Notes under the pieces: generated by a model
The model's database searches: none
The model's input: only the letters and a program-made list of their open reading frames with translations
What the model was told of the DNA's origin: nothing
Position numbers and translations under genes: made by a program
Assembly (NCBI RefSeq): GCF_910594005.1
Contig: NW_025316729.1
Location: 328,192 to 392,191 of the forward strand
DNA length: 64,000 nucleotides
From: Cervus elaphus
Taxonomy: Eukaryota > Chordata > Mammalia > Artiodactyla > Cervidae
Reading direction: 5' to 3'
Part shown: one piece after another, positions 1 through 11,141 of the stretch
How the letters are laid out: the number at the start of each line of letters is the position of its first letter
Numbering within the stretch: position 1 is the first letter of the stretch

Positions 1-597
1 ACACCTTTTCAGGCTCTTTGTATTTTTCACACCTTTTCATGCCCGTCGTATTGTTCACACCTATTCATGCTCTTCATATTTTTCAGACCTTTCATGCTCT
101 TGATATTTTTCTCAGCTTTTCATGCTCTTCTTGTTTTTCACAGCGTTTCATACTCCTCATATTTTTCATACAGTTTCATGCTCCTCATATTTTTCACACC
201 TTTACATGCTCCTCATATTTTTGAGTCCTTTTCATGCTCTTCATATTTTTCAGACCTTTTCATGCTCCTCGTATTTTTAAGATCATTTCATGCTCCTCGT
301 ATTTTTCAGACCTTTTCATGCTCCTTGTATTTTTCAGTCCTCTTCATACTCGTTGTATGTTTCAGACCTTTTCATGCTCCTCGTATTTTTCACACTTTTT
401 CTTGCTCTTCATATTATTCACACCATTTCATGCTCCGCATATTTTTCATACAGATTCATGCTCCTCATATTTTTCACACCTTTACATGTTTCTCATATTT
501 TTGACACCTTTTCATACTCTTCATATTTTTCAGACCTTTTCATGCTCCTTGTATTTTTGAGACCTTTTCTGCTCCTTGTATTTTTCAGACATTTTCA
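1..597 (+). repeat. Diverged satellite monomers, window edge
   Basis: This stretch holds about 21 monomers that differ from one another at many positions, with mixed tails (CACACC, CAGACC, GAGTCC, AAGATC, CATACAG). I see no long higher-order period here. The array continues off the left end of the window, so the true boundary is not visible. No gene or other element is seen. Confidence 0.9.
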
Positions 598-1010
598 TGC
601 TCTTCATATTTTTCACACCGTTTCATGCTCCTCATATTTTCATACAGTTTCATGCTCCTCGTATTTTTCAGACCTTTTCATGCTCCTCGTATTTTTGAGA
701 CCTTTTCATGCTCCTCGTATATTTCAGACATTTTCATGCTCTTCACATTTTTCACACCGTTTCATGCTCCTCATATTTTTCATACAGTTTCATGCTCCTC
801 GTATTTTTCAGACCTTTTCATGCTCCCCGTATTTTTCAGACCTTTTCATGCTCCTCGTATTTTTGAGACCTTTTCCTACCCCTCGTTTTTTTCCAGACCT
901 TTTCATGCTCCTCGTATTTTTGAGACTTTTTCATGCTCTTCATATTTTTCACACCGTTTCATGCTCCTCATATTTTTCATACAGTTTCATGCTCCTCATA
1001 TTTTTCACAC
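598..1010 (+). repeat. Local 5-mer and 7-mer duplications
   Basis: The marker ACCGTTTCATGCTCC followed by a CATACAGTTTC monomer recurs at 617, 756 and 953. The offsets are 139 bp (five monomers, one base short) and 197 bp (seven monomers plus one base). Each copy runs on into CAGACC and GAGACC monomers. This looks like small unequal exchanges in an old part of the array. Confidence 0.75.
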
Positions 1011-1261
1011 CTTTTGATGCTTCTTATATTTTTCACACCTTTTCATGCTCTTCGTATTTTTCACAGTTTTCATGCTCCTCATATTTTTCGGACCGTTTCA
1101 TGCTCCTCATATTTTTCACACCTTTACATGCTCCACATATATTTGACACCTTTTCATGCTCTTCATATTTTTCATACCTTTTGATGCTCCTCATACTTTT
1201 GACAGCTTTTTATGCTCTTCTTATTTTTCAGACCTTTTCATGCTCCTCGTTTTTTTCACAC

Positions 1262-2323
1262 CTTTTCATGCTCCTAGTATTTTTGAGACCTTTTCCTGCC
1301 CCTCGTTTTTTTCAGACCTATCCATGCTCCTCGTATTTTTCAGACCTTTTCATGCTCCTCCTATTTTTCAGACCTTTTCATGCTCCTCGTATTTTTCAGA
1401 GCTTTTCATGGTCCTCCTATTTTCCAGGCCTTTTCATGCTCCTCCTATTTTTCAGCCATTTTCATGCTCCTCCTGTTTTTCAGGCCTTTTCATGCTCCTC
1501 GTATTTTTCACACCTTTTCATGCTCCTCGTATTTTTCACACCTTTTCATGCTCCTCGTATTTTTCACATCTTTTCAGGCTCTTCATATTTTTCTCACTGT
1601 TTCATGCTCCTCATATTGTCGACAGTTTTTCATGCTCCTCATATTTTTCAGACAGTTTCATGCTCCTCATATTTTTCAGACCTTTTCATGCTCCTATTTT
1701 TCACACCTTTACCTGCTACTCATATTTTGACACCTTTTCATGCTCTTCATATTTTTGGCACCTTTTCATGCTCCTCGTATTTTTGAGACCTTTTCATGCT
1801 CCTTGTATATTTCAGACATGTTCATGCTCTTCATATTTTTAACACCGTTTCATGCTCCTCGTATTTTTGAGACCTTTTCATGCTCCTAGAATTTTTGAGA
1901 CCTTTTCCTGCCCCTCGTTTTTTTCAGACCTATCCATGCTCCTCGTATTTTTCAGACCTTTTCATGCTCCTCCTATTTTTCAGACCTTTTCATGCTCCTC
2001 GTATTTTTCAGAGCTTTTCATGGTCCTCCTATTTTCCAGGCCTTTTCATGCTCCTCCTATTTTTCAGACCTTTTCATGCTCCTCCTATTTTTCAGACATG
2101 TTCATGCTCCTCCTGTTTTTCAGGCCTTTTCATGCTCCTCGTATTTTTCACACCTTTTCATGCTCCTCGTATTTTTCACACCTTTTCATGCTCCTCGTAT
2201 TTTTCACACCTTTTCATGCTGTTCATATTTTTCTCAGTGGTTCATGCTCCTCATATTGTTGACAGTTTTTCATGCTCCTCATATTTTTCAAACAGTTTCA
2301 TGCTCCTCATATTTTTCAGACCG
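1262..2323 (+). repeat. Tandem duplication of about 612-640 bp (about 22 monomers)
   Basis: Copy 1 (about 1,262-1,683) and copy 2 (about 1,873-2,323) share an unusual series: a CTCCTAG monomer, a GAGACC monomer, TTTTCCTGCCCCTCG, a CAGACCTATCCATG monomer, a CATGGTCC monomer and ATTGTYGACAG. The offset is 612 bp at the left (1,291 versus 1,903) and about 640 bp at the right, because copy 2 has one extra CTCCTCCTATTTTTCAG monomer. Sequence from about 1,684 to 1,872 is not part of the matching pair. Confidence 0.85.
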
Positions 2324-2750
2324 TTTCATGCTCCTCATATTTTTCACACCTTATCATGCTTCTCTTATTTTTCACACCTTTTCATGCTCCTCGTATTTTT
2401 CACACCTTTTCATGTTATTCATATTTTTCAGACATTTTCATGCTCTTCGTGTTTTTCACACCTTTTCATGCTCTTCATATTTTCCAAACCTTTTCATGCT
2501 CTGCATATTTTTCACACGTTTTTATGCTCTTCATTTTTTACACAACATTTAATTCTCCTCATATTTTTGACAGCTTTTCATGCTCCTCATATATTTCAGA
2601 CCGTTTCATGCTCCTCATATTTTTCAGACCATTTCATTCTTTTCATATTTTTCACACCGTTTCAGGTTCCTCATATTTTTAATACAGATTCACGCTCCTC
2701 TTCTTTTTCACACCTTTACCTGCTACTCATATTTTGACACCTTTTCATGC
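2324..2750 (+). repeat. Diverged satellite monomers
   Basis: About 15 irregular monomers, including CTCTGCATATT, AATTCTCC and ACACAACATTT variants near 2,500-2,560. The CTGCTACTCATATTTTGACACC series near 2,718 repeats one near 1,712. No higher-order period, gene or other element is seen. Confidence 0.85.
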
Positions 2751-3065
2751 TCTTCATATTTTTGACACCTTTTGATGCTCCTCGTATTTTTCAGTCCTTC
2801 TCATCCTCCTTATATTTTTCAGACCTTTTAATGCTCTTGTATTTTTCAGACCTTTTCATGCTCCTCGTGCTTTTTAGACCATTTCAAACTCCATGTAGTT
2901 TTTAGACCTTTTCATGCTCCTCGTATTTTTCAGACCTTTGCATACTCCTCATATTTATCACAAATTTTCATGCTCTTCATATTTTTGACACCTTTTGATG
3001 CTCCTCGTATTTTTCAGTCCTTCTCATCCTCCTTATATTTTTCAGACCTTTTAATGCTCTTCGTT
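2751..3065 (+). repeat. 8-monomer (223-bp) duplication
   Basis: A run containing GATGCTCCTCG, CAGTCCTTCTCATCC, TCCTTATATTTTTCAG and TTTTAATGCTCTT occurs at about 2,751-2,840 and again at about 2,974-3,065. GATG lies at 2,774 and 2,997, an offset of 223 bp. Between the copies are rare variants such as CAAACTCCATGTAG and TTTATCACAAA, among the most degenerate monomers in the window. Confidence 0.8.
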
Positions 3066-3580
3066 TTTTTCGGACCTTTTCATGCTCTTCGTGTTTTTCA
3101 CACCTTTTCATGCTCTCGTATTTTTCAGACCTTTTCAAACTCCTCATATTTTTCACACTTTTTCATGATATCATATATTTCACACCGGTTCATCCCCCTC
3201 ATATTTTTCATACAGATTCATGCTCCTCATATTTTTCACACCTTTACATGTTCCTCATATTTTTGAAACCTTTTATGCTTTTCATATTTTACACACCTTT
3301 TCATTCTCTCATATTTTTGACACCTTTTCATGCTCCACAAATTTTTCAGACCTTTTCATGCGCCTCGTATTTTTAAGACGTTTTCATACTCCTCATAATT
3401 TTCACACCTTTTCATGCTCTTCATATTTTTCACACCGTTTCATGCTCCTCATATTTTTCATACACATTTTGCACCTCATATTTTTCACACCTTTACATGC
3501 TCCTCATATTTTTGACACCTTTTCATGCTCTTCATATTTTTCACACCTTTTCATTCTCCTCATATTTTTGACACCTGTTC
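3066..3580 (+). repeat. Diverged monomers with the TTTTTAAGACG marker
   Basis: Mixed monomers, including a CATGATATC variant near 3,165. The marker pair TAAGACGTTTTCATACTCC then ATAATTTTCAC begins near 3,373. The same pair recurs near 5,716, 9,849, 10,933 and 11,994, and once in every 6.1-kb unit (18,724 in the first). It is a useful tag of shared ancestry. No gene is seen. Confidence 0.8.
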
Positions 3581-5613
3581 ATGCTCTACATATTTTTCAG
3601 ACCTTTTCATGCGCCTCGTATTTTTAAGACGTTTTCATGCTCCTCGTATTTTTCAAACCTTTTCATGCTCCTTGTACTTTTCACACTTTACCATGCTATT
3701 CATATTTTTCACACCTTTTCATGCTCCTCGTGTTTTACAACTTTTCATGCTCCTCGTATTTTTCACAACCTTTCATGCTCTTTGTATTTGTCACACCTTT
3801 TCATGCTCTTCTTATTTTCCACACTTTTACATGCTCTGCATGTTTTTCACACCTTTTCATGCTCTTCTTATTTTTCACATTTTTTCATGCTCTTCATGTT
3901 TTTCACACCTTTTCATGATCTTCATATTTTTCAGACCTTTTCATGCTTTTTATATTTTTCACACCTTTTCATGCTCTCGTATTTTTCAGACATTTTAATG
4001 CTCAGCGTTCTTTTCACACCTTTTCATCCTCCTCTAATTTTTCATATAGTTTCATGCTCCTCATATTTTTCAGACCTTTACATGCTTCTCATATTTTCGA
4101 CCCTTTTAATGCTCCAAATATTTTTGACACCTTATCATGCTCTTCATATTTTTCAGACCTTTTCTTGCTTTTGATAATTTTCACACCTTTTCCTGCTCTT
4201 CGTATTTTTCACACCTTTTCCTGCTCTTCGTATTTTTCACACCTTTTCATGCTCCTTATATTTTTGACACCTTTTCATGCTCTTCATATTTTTCAGACCT
4301 TTTTATGCTCCTCATATATTTCACACCTTTTCATGCTCCTCGTATTTTTCAGAACTTTTCATGCTCCTCGTATTTTTCAGACCATTAAATGTTCCTCTTA
4401 ATTTTCAGATCTTTTCATGCTCCTCATTTTTTCATACCATTTCATGCTCCTCTTATTTTTCACACCATTTCATGCTCCTCATATTTTTGATACCCTTTCA
4501 TGCTCCTCGTATTTTTCAGACCTTTACATGCTCTTCATATTTTTCACACCTTTTCATGCTCCTCATATTTTTCACAGCTTTTCATGCTCTTCGTATTTGT
4601 CACACCTTTTCATGCTCCTCATATTTTTTATACAAATTCATGCTCCTCTTATTTTTCAACCTTTACATGCTACTCATAATTTGGACACCTTTTCATGCTC
4701 TTCATATTTTTCACACCGTTTCATGCTCCTCATATTTTTTATACAAATTCATGCTCCTCTTATTTTTCAACCTTTACATGCTACTTGTATTTTTCACACC
4801 TTTTCGTGCTCCTTGTGTTTTTCACACCTTTTCGTGGTCCTCATATTTTTCAGATCTTTTAATGCTCTTCATATTTTTCACACCTTTTCGTGCTCTTCAT
4901 ATTTTTCAGAACTTTTCAAGCTCTTCATATTTTTCACACTTTTCAGGCTCTTCATGTTTTTCAAACCTTTTCATGCTCCTTGTATTTTTCACACCTTTTC
5001 ATGCTCCTCTTATTTTTCAGACCTTTTTATGCTCCTCCAATTTCTCAGACCTTTTCATGCTCCTCGCATTTTTCACTCCATTTCATGCTCCTCGAATTTT
5101 TACGCCTTTTCATGCTCTTCATATTTTTCACACCTTTTCGTGCTCTTCATATTTTTCAGAGCTTTTCGGGCTCTTCATAGTTTTCAGACCGATTCTTGCT
5201 CCCCTAATTTTTCACACCTTTTCATGCTCCTCATATTATTCAGACCTTTTCATGCTCCTCGTATTTTTCACACCTTTTCATGCTCCTCATATTTTTGACA
5301 CCTTTTCATGCTCTTCGTATGTGTCACACCTTTTCATGCTCTTCATATTTTTCACACCTTTTCGTTCTCTCCTATTTTTCACACCTTTTCGTGCTCTTCA
5401 TACTTTTCAGACATTTTCTTGTTCTTCATATTTTTCACACCTTTTCAGGCTCTTCATATTTTTAGACCTTTTCATGCTCCTCGTATTTTTCAGACCTTTT
5501 TATGCTCCTCCTATTTTTCTGGTCTTTTCATGCTCCTCGAATTTTTGACACATCTTCATGCTCCTCATATTTTTCACACCTTTTCATTCTCCTCATATTT
5601 TTGACACCTGTTC
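3581..5613 (+). repeat. Diverged unit P1 (2,033 bp), HOR-like block order
   Basis: It starts at the CTCTACAT-type monomer that also starts each later HOR unit. Inside, diagnostic blocks appear in the same order as in the 6.1-kb HOR: a TTTTGATAATTTTC block near 4,170, a CTTAATTTTCAGATC block near 4,395, TATACAAATTC blocks at 4,631 and 4,742, a CAAGCTC then CAGGCTC series at 4,916-4,960, and a TACTTTTCAGACATTTTC block near 5,401. The unit is a third of the later length and clearly diverged, so it may resemble an ancestor of the HOR or be a degraded, shortened relative. Confidence 0.65.
4600..4790 (+). repeat. 4-monomer (111-bp) duplication with TATACAAATTC
   Basis: TACAAATTC at 4,631 and 4,742 marks two copies of a four-monomer group, offset 111 bp. 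Each contains a TTTTTTATACAAATTC monomer followed by a shortened monomer reading TTTTTCAACC where CACACC is expected. The shortening explains why the offset is below 112. The same pair recurs at 6,634, 10,214 and 15,064 and throughout the HOR units. Confidence 0.8.
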
Positions 5614-5921
5614 ATGCTCTACATATTTTTCAGACCTTTTCATGTGCCTCGTATTTTTAAGACGTTTTCATGCTCCTTGTATTTTTCAGACCTTTTCATG
5701 CTCCTCGTATTTTTAAGACGTTTTCATACTCCTGATAATTTTCACACCTTTTCATGCTCTTCATTTTTTTCACACCGTTTCATGCTCCTCATATTTTTCA
5801 TACAGATTCATTCTCCTCATAATTTTCACACATTTGCATGCTCCTCATATTTTTGACACCTTTTGATGCTCTTCATATTTTTCACACCTTTTCATTCTCC
5901 TCATATTTTTGACACCTGTTC
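5614..5921 (+). repeat. Diverged unit P2 (308 bp, 11 monomers)
   Basis: The CTCTACAT / TTTTTAAGACG monomer pair at 5,614 recurs at 5,922, giving an exact 11 x 28 interval. It looks like a tandem duplication of the segment around the HOR start marker. Monomers here also carry the CATACTCC-ATAATTTTC marker near 5,724. Confidence 0.75.
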
Positions 5922-6701
5922 ATGTTCTACATATTTTTCAGACCTTTTCATGTGCCTCGTATTTTTAAGACGTTTTCATGCTCCTCGTATTTTTCAGACC
6001 TTTTCATGCTCTTCGTATTTGTCACACCTTTTCATGCTCTTCTTATTTTCCACACTTTTACATGCTCTGCATGTTTTTCACACCTTTTCATGCTCTTCTT
6101 ATTTTTCACATTTTTTCATGCTCTTCATATTTTTCACACTTTTACATGCTCTGCATGTTTTTCACACCTTTTCATGCTCTTCATATTTTTCAGACCTTTT
6201 CATGCTTTTTATATTTTTCACAGCTTTTCATGCTTTTCGTGTTTTTCACACCTTTTCCTGCTCTCGCATTTTTCAGACATTTTAATGCTCCTCGTAGTTT
6301 ACAGACCTTTTCATGCTCCTAGTATTTTTCACACCTTTTCATGCTCCTGGTATTTTTCACAACTTTTCATGCTCTTCGTATTTTTCACTACTTTTCATGC
6401 TCTTTGAATTTTTCATACCTTTTCATGCTCTTCATATTCCTCAGACCTTTTAATGCTCTTGATATTTTTCACACCTTTTCATGCCCTTCAGTTTTTCACA
6501 TCTTTCATGCTCTTGAAATTTATCACACCTTTTCATGCTCTTCATATTTTTCACACCTTTTCATGCTCCTCATATTTTTCACACCTTTTCATGCTCTTCA
6601 TATTTTTCACACCGTTTCGTGCTCCTCATATTTTTTATACAAATTCATGCTCCTCTTATTTTTCAACCTTTACATGCTACTCATATTTTTGACACCATTT
6701 C

Positions 6702-8050
6702 ATGCTCTTCATATTTTTGACAACTTTTCATGCTCCCCATATTTTTGACACTTTTTCATGGTCCTCGTATTTTTCAGACCTTTTCATGCTCTTCGTATTT
6801 GTCACACCTTTTCATGGTCTTCTTATTTTTCACATTTTTTCATGCTCTTCATATTTTTCACACCTTTTCATGCTCTTCATATTTTTCAGACCTTTTCATG
6901 CTTTTTATATTTTTCACAGTTTTTCATGCTCTTCGTGTTTTTCACACCTTTTCATGCTCTCGTATTTTTCAGACATTTTAATGCTCCTTGTACTTTTCAC
7001 ACCTTTTCATGCTCCTAGTATTCTTCACACCTTTTCATGCTCCTGGTATTTTTCACAACTTTTCATGCTGTTCGTATTTGTCACACCTTTTCAAGCTCTT
7101 CGTATTTTTCACACCTTTTCATGCTCTTCATGTTTTTCACACGTTTTCAGGCTCTTCGTATTTTTCACACCTTTTCATGCTCTTCATATTTTTGACACCT
7201 TTTCATGCTCTTCATATTTTTCAGACCTTTTCATGCTCTTGATATTTTTCACACCTTTTCATGCTCCTCATATTTTTCACACCTTTTCATGCTCTTCATA
7301 TTTTTCACAACTTTACATGCTCTTCGTATTTGTCACACCTTTTCAAACTCTTTGTATTTTTCACACCTCTTCATGCTCTTCATGTTTTTCACACCTTTTC
7401 AGGCTCTTCGTATTTTTCAGACCTTTTCATGCTCTTCATATTTTTGACACGTTTTCATGCTTTTCATATTTTTCAGACCTTTTCATGCTCTTGATATTTT
7501 TCACAGCTTTTCATGCTCTTCGTGTTGTTCACTCCATTTCATTATCTCGTGTTTTTCAAAGTGTTTCATGCTCCTCATATTTTTCACACCTTTTCATGAT
7601 CTTCATATTTTTCACACCGTTTCATCCTCCTCTAATTTTTCATACAGTTTCATGCTACTCATATTTTCACACCTTTACATGCTTCTCATATTTTCGACAC
7701 CTTTTAATGCTCCTCATATTTTTGACACCCTATCATGCTCTTCATATTTTTCAGACCTTTTCATGGTTTTGATAATTTTCCCACCTTTTCATGCTCTTCG
7801 TGTTTTCCACACCTTTTCATACTCTTCGTATATTTCCCTCCATTTCATGCTCGTCATTTTTTCACACCTTTTCATGCTCTTCACTTTTGTCACACCATTT
7901 CATGCTCCACATATTTTTGACCGTTTTTCATGCCCCTCATATTTTTCAGACAGTTTCCTGCTCCTCATATTTTTCAGACCGTTTCATGCTCTTGATATTT
8001 TTCACACCTTTTTATGGTCTTCATATTTTTCACAGCTTTTCATGCTACTC
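6702..8050 (+). repeat. Segmental block, copied at 15,131-16,680
   Basis: Monomer order and rare variants match 15,131-16,680. Examples are CATGGTCCTCG, CTCCTGGTATT, the GTTGTTCACTCC series near 7,525 and CATGGTTTTGATAATTTTCCC near 7,763. The offset is 8,429 bp up to about 7,261 and 8,625 bp afterwards, because the downstream copy holds an extra 196 bp (seven monomers). This is a large, fairly recent segmental duplication inside the older region. Confidence 0.85.
7054..7505 (+). repeat. 9-monomer (252-bp) tandem duplication
   Basis: A group starting CACAACTTT, with TATTTGTCACACC, CTTCATGTTTTTCAC, CAGGCTCTTCG and CTTGATATTTTTCAC, starts at 7,054 and again at 7,306. The offset is exactly 252 bp = 9 x 28. 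The second copy is modified at several sites (for example CAAACTCTTTG for CAAGCTCTTCG). Confidence 0.8.
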
Positions 8051-8091
8051 ATATTTTTGAAATCTTTTGAAGCTCTTCATATTTTTCACAC

Positions 8092-8893
8092 CTTTTCATG
8101 CTCCTCATATTTTTCACACCTTTTCATGCTCCGCGTATATTTCAGACCTTTTCCTGCTTCTCGCATTTTGCAGACCTTTTCATGCTCTTCGTATTTTTCA
8201 AACCCTTTCATGCTCTTCTTGTTTTTCACACCGTTTCCTGCTCTTCGAATTTTTCAGGCCGTTTCATGCTCTAGTTATTTTTCACACCTTTTCATGCTCT
8301 TCCTGGTTTTCACATCTTTTCATGCTCTTCGTATATTTCCCACCGGTTCATGCTCGTCATATTTTTCACATCTTTTCATGCTCTTCACTTTTTTCACACC
8401 ATTTCATGCTCCACATATTTTTGACAATTTTTCATGCCCCTCATATTTTTCAGACAGTTTCCTGCTCCTCATATTTTTCAGACCGTTTCATGCTCTTGAT
8501 ATTTTTCATACCTTTCCATGGTCTTCATATTTTTCACAACTTTTCATGCTCCTCATATCTTTGAAATCTTTTTAAGCTCTTCATATTTTTCACACCTTTT
8601 CATGCTCCTCATATTTTTCACAGCTTTTCATGCTCCTCATATTTTTGACACCTTTTAATGTTCTTCATGTTTTTCAGACCTTTTCATGCTCCTCATATTT
8701 TTGACACCTTTTCATGCTCTTCACATTTTTCACAAGGTTTCATGCTCCTCATATTTTTGACACCTTTTCATGCTCTTCCTATTTTTCACACCGTTTCATG
8801 TTCCTCATATTTTTCATACAGATTCATGCTCTTCCTATTTTTCACACCTTTAAATGCTCCTCATATTTTTGACACCTTTTCATGCTCTTCATA
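8092..8893 (+). repeat. Segmental block (about 800 bp), copied at 13,450-14,251
   Basis: The block starts near CTCCGCGTATATTTCAG (CCGCG at 8,131; second copy 13,489; offset 5,358 bp). It keeps matching through rare variants such as CTTCCTGGTTTTCAC, CCCACCGGTTCATGC and CACAAGGTTTCATGC. The match ends near 8,893 / 14,251. Confidence 0.85.
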
Positions 8894-9205
8894 TTTTTCA
8901 CACCTTTTCATGCTCCTCATATTATTGACACCTTTTCATGCTCTTCACATTTTTCACACCGTTTCATGCTCCTCATATTTTTGACACCTATTCATGCTCC
9001 TCCTATTTTTCACACCGTTTCATGCTCCTCATATTTTTCATACAGATTCATGCTCTTCCTATTTTTCACACCTTTAAATGCTCCTCATGTTTTTGACACC
9101 TTTTCATGCTCTTCCTATTTTTCACACCGTTTCATGCTCCTCATATTTTTCATACAGATTCATGCTCTTCCTATTTTTCACACCTTTAAATGCTCCTCAT
9201 ATTTT
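8738..9205 (+). repeat. Local 4-monomer (112-bp) higher-order repeat
   Basis: TTTAAATGCTCC occurs at 8,849, 9,073 and 9,185, with spacings of 224 and 112 bp (8 and 4 monomers). The unit is a CTTCCTATT monomer, a GTTTCATG monomer, a CATACAGATTC monomer with CTTCCTATT, and a TTTAAATG monomer with a GACACC or GACAAG tail. The 224-bp gap contains an altered unit. Confidence 0.8.
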
Positions 9206-9904
9206 TGACAAGTTTTCATGCTCTTCATATTTTTCTCACCTTTTCATGCTCCTCATATTTTTCACATCTTTTCCTGCCCCTCGTGTATTTCAGACCATTT
9301 CATGGTCCTCGTATTTTTCAGACCCTTTCATGCTCCTTTTATTTTTCAGACCCTTTGATGCTCCTCGTATTTTTCAGACCTTTTCATGCTCCTCATATTT
9401 TTCACACCTTTTCATGCTCCTCGTATTTTTCACAACTTTTCATGCTGTTTGTATTTGTCACACCTTTTCAAGCTCTTCGTATTTTTCGGACCTTTTCATG
9501 CTCTTCGTGTTTTTCACATCTTTTCAGGCTGTTCTTTTTTCTCATACATTTTCATGCTCTTCGAGTTTTTCACACCTTTTCATGCTCTCATATTTTTCAG
9601 ACCTTTTCAAGCTCCTCATATTTTTCACACCTTTTCATGTTATACATATTTTTCACACCGTTTCATCCTCCTCATATTTTTCATACAGATTCATGCTCCT
9701 CATATTTTTCACACCTTTACATGTTCCTCATATTTTTGACACCTTTTCATGCTCTTCATATTTTACACACCTTTTCATTCTCCTCATATTTTTGACACCT
9801 TTTCAAGCTCCACATATTTTTCAGACTTTTTCATGCTCCTCGTATTGTTAAGACGTTTTCATACTCCTCATAATTTTCACATCTTTTCATGCTATTCATA
9901 TTTT
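9206..9904 (+). repeat. Diverged satellite monomers
   Basis: About 25 mixed monomers. The CATCCTCCTC / CATACAGATTC / TTTACATGTTCC series at 9,660-9,730 matches 3,186-3,255. A variant of the TAAGACGTTTTCATACTCC marker occurs at 9,849. No regular higher-order period or gene is seen. Confidence 0.8.
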
Positions 9905-10182
9905 TCAGACCTTCTCATGCTCTTGATATTTTTCACACCCTTGCATGCCCTTCGTGTTTTTCACACATTTCATGCTGTTCATATTTTTTACACCTTTTCA
10001 TGCTCCTCATATTTTTCACACCTTTTCATGCTCTTCATATTTTTCAGACTTTTTCATGCTCTTGATATTTTTCACGCCTTTGCATGCCCTTCGTGTTTTT
10101 CACACATTTCATGCTCTTCATATTTTTTACACCTTTTCATGCTCCTCATATTTTTCACACCTTTTCAAGCTCTTCATATTTT
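9905..10182 (+). repeat. 5-monomer (139-bp) tandem duplication
   Basis: CATGCCCTTCGTG lies at 9,944 and 10,083 (offset 139 bp). Each copy holds a CTTGATATTTTTC monomer, the CATGCCC monomer, a short CACACATTTCATG monomer and a TTTTTTACACC monomer. The short CACACATTTC monomer accounts for the missing base. The same series is present once in each 6.1-kb unit (17,677 in the first). Confidence 0.8.
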
Positions 10183-10606
10183 TCACACCGTTTCATGCTC
10201 CTCATATTTTTTATACAAATTCATGCTCCTCTTATTTTTCAACCTTTACATGCTACTCATATTTTTGACACCTTTTCATGCTCCCCATATTTTTGACACT
10301 TTTTCATGCTCTACATATTTTTCAGACCTTTTCATGCTCGTCATATTTTTCAGACGTCTTCATGCTCCTCGTATTTTTCAGACCTTTTCATGCTCCTCAA
10401 ATTTTCCACAACTTTACATGCTCTTTGTATTTGTCACAGCTTCAAGCTCTTCATATTTTTCACACCTTTTCATGCTCTTCGTGTTTTTCACACCTTTTCA
10501 GGCTCTTCGAATTTTTCACACCTTTTCATGCTCCTCATATTTTTGACACCTTTTCATGCTCTTCGTATTTGTCACACCTTTTCATGCTCCTCGTATTTTT
10601 CACACC

Positions 10607-10870
10607 TGTTCATGCTCCTCGTATTTTTCAGACCTTTTTATGCTCCTCCTATTTTTCTGGTCTTTTCATGCTCCTCGAATTTTTGACACGTCTTCATGCT
10701 CCTCGTATTTTTCACACCTTTACATGATCCTCGTGTTTTTCACACCTTCTCATGCTCTTCGTATTTTTCACAACTTTTCATGCTCCTCGTATATGTCACG
10801 CCATTTCATGCTCCGCAGACGTTCATACAGTTTCATTCTCCTCATATTTTTCACACCTCTACACGCTCCT
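10607..10870 (+). repeat. Duplicated block, copy 1 (partner at 11,639)
   Basis: Copy 1 of a duplication with offset 1,032 bp. Both copies have the odd monomer CTCCGCAGACGTTCATACAG (10,811 and 11,843), where the usual CATATTTTTC core has become a GC-richer sequence one base shorter. They also share the CATGATCCTCGTG and CTCGTATATGTCAC monomers. A related block without the odd monomer is at about 5,470-5,600. Confidence 0.85.
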
Positions 10871-11141
10871 GATTTTTTGACACCTTTTCATGCTCCACAT
10901 ATTTTTCAGACCTTTTCATGCTCCTCGTATTATTAAGACGTTTTCATACTCCTCATAATTTTCACACCTTTTCATGCTCTTCATATTTTTCACACCGTTT
11001 CATGCTCCTCATATTTTTCATACACATCCATGCTCCTCATATTTTTCACACCTTTACATGCTCCTCATATTTTTGACACCTTTTCATGCTCTTCATATTT
11101 TTCACACCTTTTCATTCTCCTCATATTTTTGACACCTGTTC

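Larger units (their letters stand above)
5922..11141 (+). repeat. Diverged unit P3 (5,220 bp), composite
   Basis: This interval between two CTCTACAT markers is a composite. It contains a start block like the HOR start, a long block copied later at 14.3-16.7 kb, a block copied at 13.4-14.25 kb, a local 112-bp HOR, a 139-bp duplication and half of a 1,032-bp-spaced duplication (each listed separately). No non-satellite sequence is visible. Confidence 0.7.

Noticed and set aside
10801..10850. Insertion footprint or target-site duplication at the atypical CTCCGCAGACG monomer
   Set aside because: The monomer is only one base short and still aligns to the satellite. There is no inserted sequence and no flanking direct repeat beyond the satellite period.
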